In this document: one piece after another, positions 46,316 to 55,710 of the stretch
Numbering within the stretch: position 1 is the stretch's first letter
Layout: every line of letters starts with the position of its first letter
Assembly (NCBI GenBank): GCA_017883605.1
Contig: JADGNH010000001.1
Span: 1 to 56,691 of the forward strand
DNA length: 56,691 nucleotides
From: Methanobacteriaceae archaeon
GTDB taxonomy: Archaea; Methanobacteriota; Methanobacteria; Methanobacteriales; Methanobacteriaceae
Reading direction: 5' to 3'
Notes under the pieces: model-generated
The model's input: the letters and a program-made list of their open reading frames with translations, nothing else
Told to the model about the DNA's origin: nothing
Database searches by the model: none
Position numbers and translations under genes: made by a program

Positions 46316-46885
46316 TTATCCCTCATATTTCGAAGAAAGCTTTCTCCTCTCTTTCCTTCCACAATTTGGGCATATAGTTTCGTTTTTACTTAATTTTTTC
46401 ATGAAATGGCGGCAGTTGGTGCACATGGCCTTTATAACACCTAATTCCTTTTCCGCGGTGGTTAAATCCACGTTGTCTAAGCCAATTATCTTGGTGACTT
46501 TGGCTTCCACCAGGTCTCCAATTCTAAATTCATCGGTTAGCTTGGACACATACCCCTTTTCCGCCTGTGAAATATGTATTCCGCCAGAAAAAGAGGTTTG
46601 AAGACTTCTGTTGGAATCTTTAGCTCCCTCAATCTTTATCAAAGCTCTCTGTCCCCTGACTTCGGATATCTGTCCAAAAACCACCATTCCCCTTTTAAGG
46701 AGTGAGGGATAATTGGTTCTGGGCAAGATGGATATTCTCTTATTTTTTTGGTCTACAGATACTGTTCCTGCTACCAGGGATCTTATTTTTCCCTCATCTT
46801 CATAGGTCCAGTCTGATGGGACAAATTCCTCAGTAACTCCCAGGGCATCACCAGGTAAGACAAATTCTCCAGATTTGGTTCTCAT
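46316..46885 (-). CDS. csl4: exosome RNA-binding protein Csl4
   Basis: A 189-residue cap protein of the archaeal RNA exosome. The N-terminal domain has GEFVLPGDALGVTEEF, the S1 domain ISQAEKGYVSKLTDEFRIGDLVEAKV (about 98-135), and the C-terminal zinc ribbon CTNCRHFMKKLSKNETICPNCG. It recruits substrates and DnaG to the exosome. First gene of csl4-rpoL-DUF99. A series of TATAACCAA repeats lies upstream. Confidence 0.95.
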   Translation of the reverse strand: MRTKSGEFVLPGDALGVTEEFVPSDWTYEDEGKIRSLVAGTVSVDQKNKRISILPRTNYPSLLKRGMVVFGQISEVRGQRALIKIEGAKDSNRSLQTSFSGGIHISQAEKGYVSKLTDEFRIGDLVEAKVTKIIGLDNVDLTTAEKELGVIKAMCTNCRHFMKKLSKNETICPNCGRKERRKLSSKYEG

Positions 46886-47193
46886 TCATTCACCTCGACT
46901 AAAATAAATCTCCATTAATTTTAAAAGTTCTTTTTATATCTAATTTTTCATATAATTACATTATGCACATTATAAGCTGATTAAATGACTATTAGGTAAT
47001 TAAATGAATAGTAGGTATAAATCTATTTACAAAGATGTTTAGTTAGTTATAGAAAATACATTATAACCAATCATTTAGTTATGGAATACACTATAACCAA
47101 TATTAATTTGCATTATAACCAATATTATCTGGTTACAACCTCTTAAATCATTTATTTTTTATGTTATTGTTTACTGCTTTATTATTTAATTCA
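46886..47193. repeat. repeat-bearing csl4 promoter region
   Basis: TATAACCAAT occurs at 47062, 47092 and 47114. The first two copies belong to a 30 bp duplicated unit that also contains TAGTTAT(A/G)GAA. An AGATATAAAAAG-type TATA box on the minus strand lies near 46935. No gene is present; the left end joins the csl4 start, the right end the dph2 stop. Confidence 0.5.
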
Positions 47194-48186
47194 TCAATTA
47201 TATTTAATTTCATCTATTTTATAGTCTTCCCATTTTTTCTTATGAAGAACTATCAAAAGTTCTTCAGGAGTTATAAGGGGCTTTTTGTACATTTTAGCAT
47301 CGTCTATGGCTATTCTAGGACATGCAGTTACCAAAAAAGCGTCTAAATCTATAAAAGGCATTAAAAGTTCCGGGGAAATATCATCCAGGAGGATGATGTA
47401 AGCCTCCTTTCCACTTTTATGGATCATCTTCTTTAAACTTTTTGCCAAATCCATACGGTACTGACCCTCTTTGGAAGAAACTATGATTCCAAATCTTTCT
47501 GCTTCCCTGGCCTTAATTATCCTTGCAAACCTTATTCTCAGAATCTTATCTGCAAATTGGTCAATATCCCTCGCCTCATTCCGATATGGATCTGCTATTA
47601 TAACTGGCTTGCCAGTGGAAAGTTTTATTCCCAGCGCATGGAAGTTGCCACTTCCAACGTATAAAAAAGCATCCGCTGAAAGGTCTTTTATGGCTGAAAA
47701 GTTACAGCCCAATACCTGACCTTTCCTGGTTCCCTGTCCTCCTTTTATCAGCACTTTTTTTCCATTTAGTTCCAGAAAATCTGCTACTTTATCTAAAAGA
47801 TGGATGTGCTGCGTGGTGGTTACCAGTCCAATTCTTTTATAGCCATTCAACAAATTTAGGGCCGTTTTAACTGATTGCATGACATCCATGTTGGAATGGG
47901 CCTCTACAAAAAGTACCGGTACATTGTATTTAATGGGAAGGGCAGTGTGTCCAAAGTGTACCAGGAGATCCACCATTCCCCCCATATTAACATCAGATAC
48001 ATCGCAAGCACCGTAACAGGGATCACCTGATATCAAAACAGTTGCCTCGGTTTCATTCTCTATCTGCCGGGCAACCTCTGTTGCATGGATTTTAAGTCCT
48101 TCTGGAAATTGTAATCCCACCACTTCTGCCTGGGTTTCCTTTATCTTTTCTATAATTTCAGGAATCTGGAGATTATAATTCAACAT
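47194..48186 (-). CDS. dph2: diphthamide synthase radical enzyme Dph2
   Basis: A 330-residue iron-sulfur enzyme that transfers the 3-amino-3-carboxypropyl group of SAM to a His of elongation factor 2, the first step of diphthamide synthesis. The three cluster cysteines are in GDPCYGACDV (about residue 57), VLGCNFS (about 162) and VTACPRIAIDD (about 286), spread over the three domains as in other Dph2 homodimers. The protein starts at ATG 48186. A 24 bp triple repeat lies upstream in the gap to hpt. Confidence 0.94.
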   Translation of the reverse strand: MLNYNLQIPEIIEKIKETQAEVVGLQFPEGLKIHATEVARQIENETEATVLISGDPCYGACDVSDVNMGGMVDLLVHFGHTALPIKYNVPVLFVEAHSNMDVMQSVKTALNLLNGYKRIGLVTTTQHIHLLDKVADFLELNGKKVLIKGGQGTRKGQVLGCNFSAIKDLSADAFLYVGSGNFHALGIKLSTGKPVIIADPYRNEARDIDQFADKILRIRFARIIKAREAERFGIIVSSKEGQYRMDLAKSLKKMIHKSGKEAYIILLDDISPELLMPFIDLDAFLVTACPRIAIDDAKMYKKPLITPEELLIVLHKKKWEDYKIDEIKYN

Positions 48187-48317
48187 TCTATCCTCTGATA
48201 AACAACTTCTCCTCTTATAAAAAAATTCAAACTTGATTACTATCTAATAAAAACTTAATTTAATCACCCAAAAAACTTAATTCATTACCTAATGTGTGGT
48301 ATTCAAAAATATATTTT

Positions 48318-48390
48318 CTAACTAAAGGGCTGTATTACTATCTAACTAAAGGGCTGTATTACTATCTAACTAAAGGGCTGTATTATTAAA
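48318..48390. repeat. three 24 bp tandem repeats between hpt and dph2
   Basis: CTAACTAAAGGGCTGTATTA starts at 48318, 48342 and 48366, an exact 24 bp period. The array ends about 20 bp before the hpt stop and lies 130 bp upstream of dph2. Confidence 0.6.
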
Positions 48391-48410
48391 TTAGAGCTTT
48401 TATTCAACAT

Positions 48411-48968
48411 TCATCCTTCTATTACAACTTTACCATCTTTTACATTCACTTTCAGTAATGTTTTAACCCTTACGCCAGTTTCCTTTTCCACCAACAGTTT
48501 TCCCTCACCCTTTTCCATAACGGCTATTACATCCACTAACTCCGTCCCCATACTTTTAAGAGCATTTAAAACAGCAGTCATAGTACCTCCAGTGCTGACC
48601 ACGTCATCCACCAGTATAATTCGCTCCCCCTTTTTCACGCCGTTTATATAAAGCTCCCCCTGACTGTAACCTGTGGTCTGATGAACCGCTACTTCCCCTT
48701 CCAATCCATAGTGACGTTTTCTCACGACCACAAAAGGGATGCCTGTCTCTAAAGATAATGCAGTAGCTATGTGGATTCCCATTGCCTCTATACATACTAT
48801 TTTATCCACTTCCAGGTCAGCAAGTTGGGCAATTGCCCCTGCAACTTCCCTCATAAGTTCTGGTTCTACCACCGGAATACCATCGGTTATGGGATGCACA
48901 AAATAATCATAATCCCCTTTTTTTATTACCGGAGCTTTTAACAAACTATTTTTAAGTTTTTCAAGCAA
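48411..48968 (-). CDS. hpt: hypoxanthine/guanine phosphoribosyltransferase
   Basis: A 185-residue type I phosphoribosyltransferase for purine salvage. The PRPP loop is IILVDDVVSTGGTMTAV (about residues 116-132), GIHIATALSLETGIPFVVVRKR provides the hood and pyrophosphate region, and FVHPITDGIPVVEP is characteristic of the archaeal HPT branch. It could use adenine instead, since archaeal Apt-like enzymes are similar. ATG at 48968 follows AAGGTGATAA. Confidence 0.88.
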   Translation of the reverse strand: MLEKLKNSLLKAPVIKKGDYDYFVHPITDGIPVVEPELMREVAGAIAQLADLEVDKIVCIEAMGIHIATALSLETGIPFVVVRKRHYGLEGEVAVHQTTGYSQGELYINGVKKGERIILVDDVVSTGGTMTAVLNALKSMGTELVDVIAVMEKGEGKLLVEKETGVRVKTLLKVNVKDGKVVIEG

Positions 48969-49183
48969 ATTATCACCTTATACAGATATTAAATAAATAA
49001 GATTAAAATAATCAAATAGGAGAAACTATTTTATGTTAGATTTATATTGAATTAAATTTCTATAATATATAATATTGTGCAAATTCTATTAATATGTTGC
49101 AGTAGTTACTAATTAACCTATGTTACTATTAACTATTCCATTAACTCAATTTAATAATTCCTGTAACTAAAACAAGTGATACT

Positions 49184-50515
49184 ATGCTGGGAAATTTAGG
49201 TAAAAATTTAACCAACACCATGAAAAAGCTGGCCGGGATGGCCATAATTGATGAAGAAGTGGTTAAAGAAGTTATAAAAGACATTCAAAGGGCACTTATA
49301 CAGTCTGATGTTAACATAAAGATGGTTCTTAAACTTTCCAAAACCATAGAAGATAGATCCCTCAAAGAAGAACCTCCTAAGGGTGTCACTCCTAAAGAAC
49401 ATGTTATAAAGATTGTTTATGAAGAACTGGTAAATCTTCTGGGGGAGAAACCAGTTGAAATTGAAATTAAGGAAAAACCGTATAAAATACTGTTTGTAGG
49501 TCTCCAGGGAAGTGGTAAGACAACCACAATTGCAAAGCTGGCAAAATATCTGCAAAAAAAAGGTTTCAATCCTGCTGTGGTATGTACAGACACCTGGAGG
49601 CCAGCTGCCTATGAACAGCTGCGTCAGCTCATAGAGAATATGAACGTCCCCCTTTACGGCGATCCTGACAATCAAAATGCTTTAGACCTGGCAGAGAAGG
49701 GTTTAAAGGAGTTTAAAAAACAGGACATCATAATAGTGGACACCGCCGGTCGCCATAAGGAAGAAAAAGATTTACTCGACGAAATGGAGCAAATCTCAAA
49801 TGTAGTAAAACCGGAGGAGGTTATACTTGTTATCGATGGGACAATCGGACAGCAAGCCCGTGATCAGGCCCTTGCATTTAGTAAAACTACTGAAATCGGT
49901 TCCATCATCATAACCAAACTGGACGGTTCTGCAAAAGGAGGCGGAGCCTTATCAGCTGTGGGTGAGACCGGTGCACCTATTAAATTTATTGGAACTGGAG
50001 AAAAGGTGGATGACTTCGAAGCCTTTGATCCAGAACGTTTTATATCAAGGCTTTTAGGTATGGGCGACATTAAAGCCCTTATAGAGAAAGCTGAAGAAAT
50101 AGCTGAGGAAGATATAGATGTGGAATCAGTGGATGCCATGCTCAGCGGTAAGTTCACCCTTAAAGACATGTACTCCCAATTCGACATGATGAATAAGATG
50201 GGCCCCATGCAGCAGGTCATGAGCATGCTGCCGGGTGTAGGAGGTAAACTGCCCAAAAACGCCTCTCAGATGACTGAAGAAAAACTCAAAAAGTACCGCA
50301 TACTGATGGACTCCATGACTGAACATGAACTAACCCACCCCGAAGTGATCAAACAGTCCCGGGTTAAAAGAATAGCAAGAGGCTCCGGAATGAGAAATGA
50401 AGACGTTAAAGAGCTTTTAAAATATTACAACGTCACCAAAAAGGCAATGAAAGGTTTTGGAAAGAGGAAGATGGGCGGACCCATGGGGCAGATGATGAGG
50501 CAGTTAATGCGCTGA
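49184..50515 (+). CDS. srp54: signal recognition particle protein SRP54
   Basis: A 443-residue GTPase that binds signal sequences and 7S RNA. The N domain is residues 1-90, the G domain contains GLQGSGKTTTIAKLA (P-loop), DTWRPAAYEQL, VDTAGRH and TKLDGSAKGGG, and the C-terminal M domain has MSMLPGVGGK, the finger loop region and a basic, Met-rich tail (KMGGPMGQMMRQLM). It targets membrane and secreted proteins. GTGAT precedes ATG at 49184. It stands alone with about 200 bp upstream of AT-rich DNA. Confidence 0.96.
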   Translation: MLGNLGKNLTNTMKKLAGMAIIDEEVVKEVIKDIQRALIQSDVNIKMVLKLSKTIEDRSLKEEPPKGVTPKEHVIKIVYEELVNLLGEKPVEIEIKEKPYKILFVGLQGSGKTTTIAKLAKYLQKKGFNPAVVCTDTWRPAAYEQLRQLIENMNVPLYGDPDNQNALDLAEKGLKEFKKQDIIIVDTAGRHKEEKDLLDEMEQISNVVKPEEVILVIDGTIGQQARDQALAFSKTTEIGSIIITKLDGSAKGGGALSAVGETGAPIKFIGTGEKVDDFEAFDPERFISRLLGMGDIKALIEKAEEIAEEDIDVESVDAMLSGKFTLKDMYSQFDMMNKMGPMQQVMSMLPGVGGKLPKNASQMTEEKLKKYRILMDSMTEHELTHPEVIKQSRVKRIARGSGMRNEDVKELLKYYNVTKKAMKGFGKRKMGGPMGQMMRQLMR

Positions 50516-50686
50516 TTTAACCTTAGGTAAGCTTTAAGCTAAAATTCCTGCGACGGTATATGTTATTAACTAATTCTGGTTTCGTTATAAAATTTGTTTA
50601 TTTATTACTAATTTAAATTATAAATTAAAAGATAGTCCTGTTTATGGAAAAATTAGATTTATGGAAAAAATTAGTCTTAGTTATAG

Positions 50687-52078
50687 ATGATTGTTATGAA
50701 CGATGCAAAATTAGATTCTAAAATTAAAGATAAAGCATTTAAAATCATTAAAATTACAGATGGTAAAATTTGTAATCGATGTTTGGGAAGAAATTTCTTC
50801 AAAGAGATAGAAGCTGCCGATAACAATGAAAGAGGTGAATATATAAAAGATTTTCTATTTCAAGGCGTTTATGAATCTTATAATACTCAAAAAAAGGGTT
50901 ATGAATCTCAGAAAACTGAAAAAAGAGTTGAGGAATTTCAATATACTCAAAAAGGAGCCGGTACCTCCCAAGAGACTGAAGAATATAATCTTGAAACAAA
51001 AGCGCCCTGTTATGTATGTGGAGATCTATTCGAATCTGTTGAAAACAGTCTCATTGATAAGATAATCCAAATTATAAAAGAGATGGAAGTGGAATTTTCC
51101 ACCTTTCTGGTTGGATGCCGTGTCCAGCCCGAGATAGTCCAAAAAGAAGAAAATATCCATAAAGAAGTTAAATTCAGCGTTGAAGAGGTTAAAGAGGAAG
51201 AAGCTAAAGAGAGTGTTAAAAAAGAGTTGAACCGAGAGATCGGTAAAAGACTGGCACTTGAAATGGGAAAAGAAGTTGATTTTGATAATCCCAACCTGGT
51301 GATAGTGGTTGACTTCGTCCAAAAAAATGTGGAGATACAGATCAACCCCATATTCATAGAAGGGCGTTACAGAAAGTTAGTAAGGGGGATTCCCCAAACC
51401 AAATGGCCCTGTAGAAAGTGTAAGGGTAAAGGGTGTGAAAACTGTAATTACACCGGTAAAATGTACCCGGAATCAGTTGAAGAATTAATATCCCCCGAAG
51501 CCGTCAATTTAACTGATGGTAAAGAGTCTAAATTCCATGGAGCTGGTAGAGAAGACATTGATGTAAGAATGCTTGGTAGGGGTCGGCCCTTTGTACTGGA
51601 GATTAAGGAACCGCTGCAAAGGAACCTGGATCTGGAAAAACTGCAGGTAATGATAAACCACTATGCTGAAGGTAAAGTTGAAGTTTTAGATTTAAAAATG
51701 GTGGGTAAAAAAAGGCGTAGCCAGATAAAAGCCTCTTCTACAGATACCTACAAAACATATCATGCTATTGTAGAACTTGAAACAGAGGTTTCTCCTGATG
51801 ATCTTAAGTCCCTGAATTCTCTGAAAGCCATTGATCAACGCACCCCCCTGCGGGTGTCCCATAGAAGGGCGGATAAAATAAGAAATCGCAATATAAGGGG
51901 CATAAATGTTAAAAAATTGGATCAGCGGTTGATAGAGCTGATAATTGAATGTGAAGGTGGGCTGTACATCAAAGAACTCATATCTAGCGATGAAAATAGA
52001 ACAAATCCCAGCGTATCTTCCATATTACACACCAATGCCCGGTGTGTGCAGCTGGATGTCCTGGAAGTTAATATTTAA
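50687..52078 (+). CDS. pus10: tRNA pseudouridine synthase Pus10
   Basis: A 463-residue enzyme making pseudouridine 54 and 55 in tRNA. The N-terminal part has a zinc site formed by CNRCLGRNF (about 24-32) and CYVCGDLF. Between them lies an unusual 40-residue stretch with loose YxxQKxG/E repeats. The THUMP-like part follows, then the catalytic domain with GAGREDIDVRMLGRGRPF, where the Asp of D-V-R is the nucleophile. CPCRKCKGKGCENCNY-type cysteines add another zinc site before it. ATG at 50687 or 50696 is the start; no strong ribosome site is seen. Confidence 0.92.
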   Translation: MIVMNDAKLDSKIKDKAFKIIKITDGKICNRCLGRNFFKEIEAADNNERGEYIKDFLFQGVYESYNTQKKGYESQKTEKRVEEFQYTQKGAGTSQETEEYNLETKAPCYVCGDLFESVENSLIDKIIQIIKEMEVEFSTFLVGCRVQPEIVQKEENIHKEVKFSVEEVKEEEAKESVKKELNREIGKRLALEMGKEVDFDNPNLVIVVDFVQKNVEIQINPIFIEGRYRKLVRGIPQTKWPCRKCKGKGCENCNYTGKMYPESVEELISPEAVNLTDGKESKFHGAGREDIDVRMLGRGRPFVLEIKEPLQRNLDLEKLQVMINHYAEGKVEVLDLKMVGKKRRSQIKASSTDTYKTYHAIVELETEVSPDDLKSLNSLKAIDQRTPLRVSHRRADKIRNRNIRGINVKKLDQRLIELIIECEGGLYIKELISSDENRTNPSVSSILHTNARCVQLDVLEVNI

Positions 52079-52598
52079 ATCTTTATTAATAATATGAAGG
52101 GTTTAAAATAGTTTTTAAATTAAGGTTTAAAGTATATCAGACAATTTTTATAGGTAGTTTTATAGATAATGTTGATAAAGTAAAGAAGAGTATTTGAAAG
52201 AAGATTACTTAATATAAAACACAGTATTAAGAGTATTGATAATTAATGAAGAGAATATTAAGAGTTGATGTAAAGTATAATAACAGGTGATGTAATACTT
52301 GGTCAAAGTTATAAATTAATCCAGTAAGAGAAATTGACTAGAGTTTAGAAGAAATTTATAGCACAGCTGGCTTCATATCTGGGTCATTAATGCCTTATCT
52401 CAATCGGATTTTATCAAATATTCTTGAATCAGTTTTTGATTAACTGAAATTAAATAATAAAAAAAAATTATAACTTAAAAAACCGGTTAAAGGCTAATTT
52501 AGCCCTTTCAGCCCAATATATCAATAATTGTTATGAAGAAATAATTAGTAAAAATATTTTGATCAACCTTTTTTAAAGGTTGATGTGGAGGTTTAAAA
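52079..52598. other. 520 bp gap with leader hairpin of rpl21e
   Basis: No gene is supported. AAAGGCTA-ATT-TAGCCCTTT near 52488-52508 is an imperfect stem. ATCAACCTTT (52562-52571) and AAAGGTTGAT (52575-52584) form a perfect 10 bp stem with a TTT loop, ending five bases before the GGAGG ribosome site of rpl21e; it could regulate or protect that message. Confidence 0.5.
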
Positions 52599-52889
52599 AT
52601 GAGAAGATCAAGAGGTTTTAGAAGCAAAACACGTTACAAGCTCAAAAAAAGCATAAGAGTCGGTAGAACAAACCCTATAACCAAAAGAATACAGACCTTT
52701 AATGAAAATGATCTGGTTCACATCATAATCGACCCCAGCATACAGAAAGGTCAGCCCCATCCCCGATTCCACGGTAAAACTGGGAAAGTATCGGATAAGA
52801 GAGGTAGAGCTTACATAGTTGCGATTAATGACGGTAACAAGGCTAAAAAGTTGATTATAAGACCAGACCATCTTAAAATGCAAGAGTGA
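52599..52889 (+). CDS. rpl21e: 50S ribosomal protein L21e
   Basis: A 96-residue basic ribosomal protein. RRSRGFRSKTRYKLKKSIR at the start and HPRFHGKTGKVSDKRGRAYIV in the centre are L21e signatures. GGAGG precedes ATG at 52599, and a perfect stem-loop lies directly before that site. The stop overlaps the frame of rpoF. Confidence 0.97.
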   Translation: MRRSRGFRSKTRYKLKKSIRVGRTNPITKRIQTFNENDLVHIIIDPSIQKGQPHPRFHGKTGKVSDKRGRAYIVAINDGNKAKKLIIRPDHLKMQE

Positions 52890-52894
52890 TTGGA

Positions 52895-53227
52895 ATGATT
52901 GGGAAAAAAATAGTTGAAACCAACCCCATCACCATTCCGGAAGTTAAGGAGATGCTAGAGGAGCGGTCCCAGTTCCATGAGCTTACCTACGAGCAAAATC
53001 TGGCTCTGGATCATGTAACCAAATTTGCAAATCTGGATGCTGAAAACGCCCAAAAGCTGGTGGAGGAACTGGAAGAGATCGTTAAAAAAAATCAGGCAAT
53101 TAAACTAGAAGACATAATGCCTGAAGATATGGCCGATATGAGACTTATGTTCGCAAAAGAGAGGGGATCTCATAAAAAAGAAGAGCTGGAGAAGTTGCTA
53201 AATATTATAAACAAATACAGGGAATAG
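52895..53227 (+). CDS. rpoF: RNA polymerase subunit F (Rpb4-like)
   Basis: A 110-residue subunit forming the RNA polymerase stalk with subunit E. IPEVKEMLEERSQFHELTYEQNLALDHVTKFA contains the helical tip contacts, and DIMPEDMADMRLMFAKER is the HRDC-like end. GTG at 52886 overlaps the rpl21e stop (GTGA), while ATG at 52895 begins MIGKKIVETN and follows GAGTGATT; the latter is preferred. The order rpl21e-rpoF-DUF655-rsmA is conserved in archaea. Confidence 0.94.
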   Translation: MIGKKIVETNPITIPEVKEMLEERSQFHELTYEQNLALDHVTKFANLDAENAQKLVEELEEIVKKNQAIKLEDIMPEDMADMRLMFAKERGSHKKEELEKLLNIINKYRE

Positions 53228-53355
53228 GACAAGTTTCTAACAGCTAATAAAAAATTAATAACTAAAAGAACAGTTATTACTGGTTTATAGCTGATAATAA
53301 CTAATTAATAATAAATAAACTATATATCAAGTTTATTAATGGATCTGGTGGTTAG

Positions 53356-53943
53356 ATGGAAGATTACGCGATTATTCTGGATTATCTTCCTTTAGGCTAT
53401 GTAAAGGAAGGTGCACCTTCATTCAAAAGAAAACCCGTAGCTCAGGCTATGGGTGTAGATGAATTCACACTCCTGGAACTTACCCCAAAGGAAAAAATCA
53501 ACCTAGACATACACGAAAAAGTATACATAGGCGCAGATAAACGAGATAAAATAGCCCGGGTAAGCCGCAGGCTTGAATATGATAAACTCACATCCACCGC
53601 CAAAATTGAACTTAACTACGCTGTAGAAGAGATTATAAAGGAAAATGAAGACAAATTCGTTCAATTTTTCAACCAGGCGAGATCAATTTCAACCAGACTA
53701 CACCAAATAGAGCTTCTGCCAGGTATTGGGAAAAAACACATGTGGGATATTTTAAACGCCCGCAAAGAAAAAGAATTTGAAAGCTTTCAGGACATTAAAA
53801 AACGAGTACCCATGTTAGCTGATCCGGTTAAACTGCTCTCTAAACGGGTGTTGATGGAATTAGAAGCAACCGGCGATAGAAAGGGAAAACGTAAGTACAT
53901 ATTATTCACCAGACCTCCCAAAAAAAGATTTGAAAGAATTTAA
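53356..53943 (+). CDS. DUF655 family protein
   Basis: A 195-residue protein of the archaeal DUF655 family. Residues 5-20 (AIILDYLPLGYVKEG) form an OB-like beta start, and residues 116-135 contain a helix-hairpin-helix (LLPGIGKKHMWDILNAR) that should bind nucleic acid. The basic C-terminus ends RPPKKRFERI. It is expected to bind RNA or DNA, and its constant place beside rpoF and rsmA suggests a ribosome or tRNA link, but its action is unknown. Confidence 0.9.
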   Translation: MEDYAIILDYLPLGYVKEGAPSFKRKPVAQAMGVDEFTLLELTPKEKINLDIHEKVYIGADKRDKIARVSRRLEYDKLTSTAKIELNYAVEEIIKENEDKFVQFFNQARSISTRLHQIELLPGIGKKHMWDILNARKEKEFESFQDIKKRVPMLADPVKLLSKRVLMELEATGDRKGKRKYILFTRPPKKRFERI

Positions 53944-54053
53944 CTTAACAAATTTTATACTTAAAACAATTAATATAACTTAAATCGATTAATAATTTAA
54001 ATTATAACAGATTTTAAGCCAAAAAAATCTATTTAGGGAGTATAATAGGATAA

Positions 54054-54902
54054 ATGTTGGCTGATACCCTTAAAATATTGAAATTGTATGATATTAGGCT
54101 GGATAAGAGGAAAGGTCAGAATTATCTTATTAATCCCGGTGTACTGTCCAGAATCTTAGAGTATGCCCATATTTCCCCTAAAGACCGGGTACTGGAAATT
54201 GGTGCAGGTATAGGAACCCTAACCATCCCCCTGGCAGAGCGGGCTGGAAAGGTATTTGCGGTGGAACAGGACCGAAAAATTGCTGAAATACTGATAAAAA
54301 GACTTAAAGATGCTGGAATATATAATGTAGAGGTAATTATAGGGGATGCAACTAAAATAAAGCTTCCAACATTTAACAAGGTGATATCCAACCTTCCCTA
54401 CCAGATATCTTCCCCCATTACATTCAAATTGCTCAAAAAAGATTTTGATTTTGGAATACTGATGTATCAGCTGGAATTTGCTGAAAGGATGGTTGCCAAG
54501 GCCGGTGCATCAAATTATTCAAGACTTTCCGTTATGTTGCACTTCTGCGCCCATGCTGAGATGCTTTTTAAGGTTCCATCCAACGCATTTTTTCCAGAAC
54601 CTAAAATTTCATCTGCAGTTATTAAGCTAAAACCCAATAAACAATCATATGTTGATGAATTCTTTTTAAAAACCTTAAGAGCCCTTTTTCAACATAAAAG
54701 AAAAAAAGTCCGAAATGCGCTTATTGATTCATTCCATGAAATAACCCCCATGGATAAAACAACTGTAAAAAGTACTGTTTCCAAATTAGAACCTGAATTA
54801 ATGAACAGCAGGGTTTTCAAACTGGAACCTGAAGAAATAATGAAAATATCCAGAGAATTAAAAGAAGTATTAGAAACAAATTCATCCATTGGAAATAAAT
54901 AA
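54054..54902 (+). CDS. rsmA: 16S rRNA dimethyladenosine transferase RsmA/KsgA
   Basis: A 282-residue enzyme that dimethylates two adjacent adenines near the 3' end of 16S rRNA. GQNYLINPGVLSRILEYA is the N-terminal part, VLEIGAGIGTLTIPLAERAG the SAM site, and ISNLPYQISSPITFKLL the adenine-binding NLPY motif. The C-terminal helical domain contains ALFQHKRKKVRNAL. The extra 30 residues at the end are polar. It ends the rpl21e-rpoF-DUF655-rsmA run. Confidence 0.95.
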   Translation: MLADTLKILKLYDIRLDKRKGQNYLINPGVLSRILEYAHISPKDRVLEIGAGIGTLTIPLAERAGKVFAVEQDRKIAEILIKRLKDAGIYNVEVIIGDATKIKLPTFNKVISNLPYQISSPITFKLLKKDFDFGILMYQLEFAERMVAKAGASNYSRLSVMLHFCAHAEMLFKVPSNAFFPEPKISSAVIKLKPNKQSYVDEFFLKTLRALFQHKRKKVRNALIDSFHEITPMDKTTVKSTVSKLEPELMNSRVFKLEPEEIMKISRELKEVLETNSSIGNK

Positions 54903-55035
54903 TCAATGATTTTCATTGGAAAAACAAATCCTATTGGAAAAACAAATAATTCAATATATTTCATTGGAAATAAATTTTATTGGAAATAACAAATTCTCTA
55001 TAATAAAATTCAAATATCTAAAGGAGTTGATTTAA

Positions 55036-55374
55036 ATGGACGAAAACCCCTACCAGGTTTTCCAGAGGGAATGTCCAGAACTGGCAGCCAGATTCAACGA
55101 CCTGGTGGAAGCCCAACGATCTCTCAAGGGAATAAATCCTAAAACTAAACAGCTAATCAACATCGCCATCCAAACTGCCAACAGAAATCCCCCTGGCGTA
55201 GAAATGCACGCCCTGATGGCTAAAAACGAAGGCGCAACTAGAGATGAGATTGTGGGTGCAGTGGTAATGAACCTCCATCTTTCAGGTTTAGCCTGTGTCT
55301 TGGATTGTCTTCCAGCAGCCCTGGAGGGATTTGAAGCAAATTTTAAGGACAAATCAAATTTTAAGGACAAATAA
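55036..55374 (+). CDS. carboxymuconolactone decarboxylase-like protein
   Basis: A 112-residue helical protein of the carboxymuconolactone decarboxylase/AhpD fold. TKQLINIAIQTANRNPPGVEMHALMAKNEGATRDEIV fits the core helices, but the redox C-x2-C of AhpD is absent: only His remains (VEMHA). A later LACVLDCL has two Cys four apart. The C-terminus is duplicated, NFKDKSNFKDK, from an 18 bp tandem repeat. AAGGAG precedes the ATG. Function unknown. Confidence 0.75.
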   Translation: MDENPYQVFQRECPELAARFNDLVEAQRSLKGINPKTKQLINIAIQTANRNPPGVEMHALMAKNEGATRDEIVGAVVMNLHLSGLACVLDCLPAALEGFEANFKDKSNFKDK

Positions 55375-55413
55375 TATGACCAGAGATAGATGATATAAAT
55401 TCAGGAATAAATA

Positions 55414-55710
55414 ATGAAAGCAGAAAATATTTATTCACGAAAAATAACATCGACAGAAGCTCGAAAAGGCTTTATTATGATTTTAAAAAATAACCTTTCA
55501 TTTTTTCCTCCCCTGGGAAGTTCCTTTGAACTTTTAAATAAAGGTTCACCCAAAACCGTGGCGGTCGAGTCTTATCCCTGCACTTGTAGAGGCCCTGAAT
55601 TGCCACATGAACATTATTTTATCCGTTGGAACGGATTAATAGCTGGAAATAAGGTAGAAATAGTAAAATATCCTGAAGAGGATAACTTATATAATCTGAA
55701 AATTATATAG
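55414..55710 (+). CDS. conserved small protein of unknown function
   Basis: A 98-residue protein. It has a soluble alpha-beta look (ARKGFIMILKNNLSFFPPLG), then SYPCTCRGPELPHEHYFIRW, a C-x-C followed by H-x-H, suitable for a metal site, and a beta-rich end. AGGA precedes ATG at 55414, 40 bp after the preceding gene. The last 30 bp of the gene are repeated in the following intergenic DNA. No family is recognised with confidence. Confidence 0.55.
   Translation: MKAENIYSRKITSTEARKGFIMILKNNLSFFPPLGSSFELLNKGSPKTVAVESYPCTCRGPELPHEHYFIRWNGLIAGNKVEIVKYPEEDNLYNLKII

Noticed and set aside
48318..48390. 24 bp triple repeat as a CRISPR-like array
   Set aside because: The copies are directly adjacent, with no unique spacers and no cas genes.
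52230..52330. C/D box sRNA suggested by GTGATGT and TTGATGT
   Set aside because: No matching CTGA D boxes at suitable distances on the same strand.
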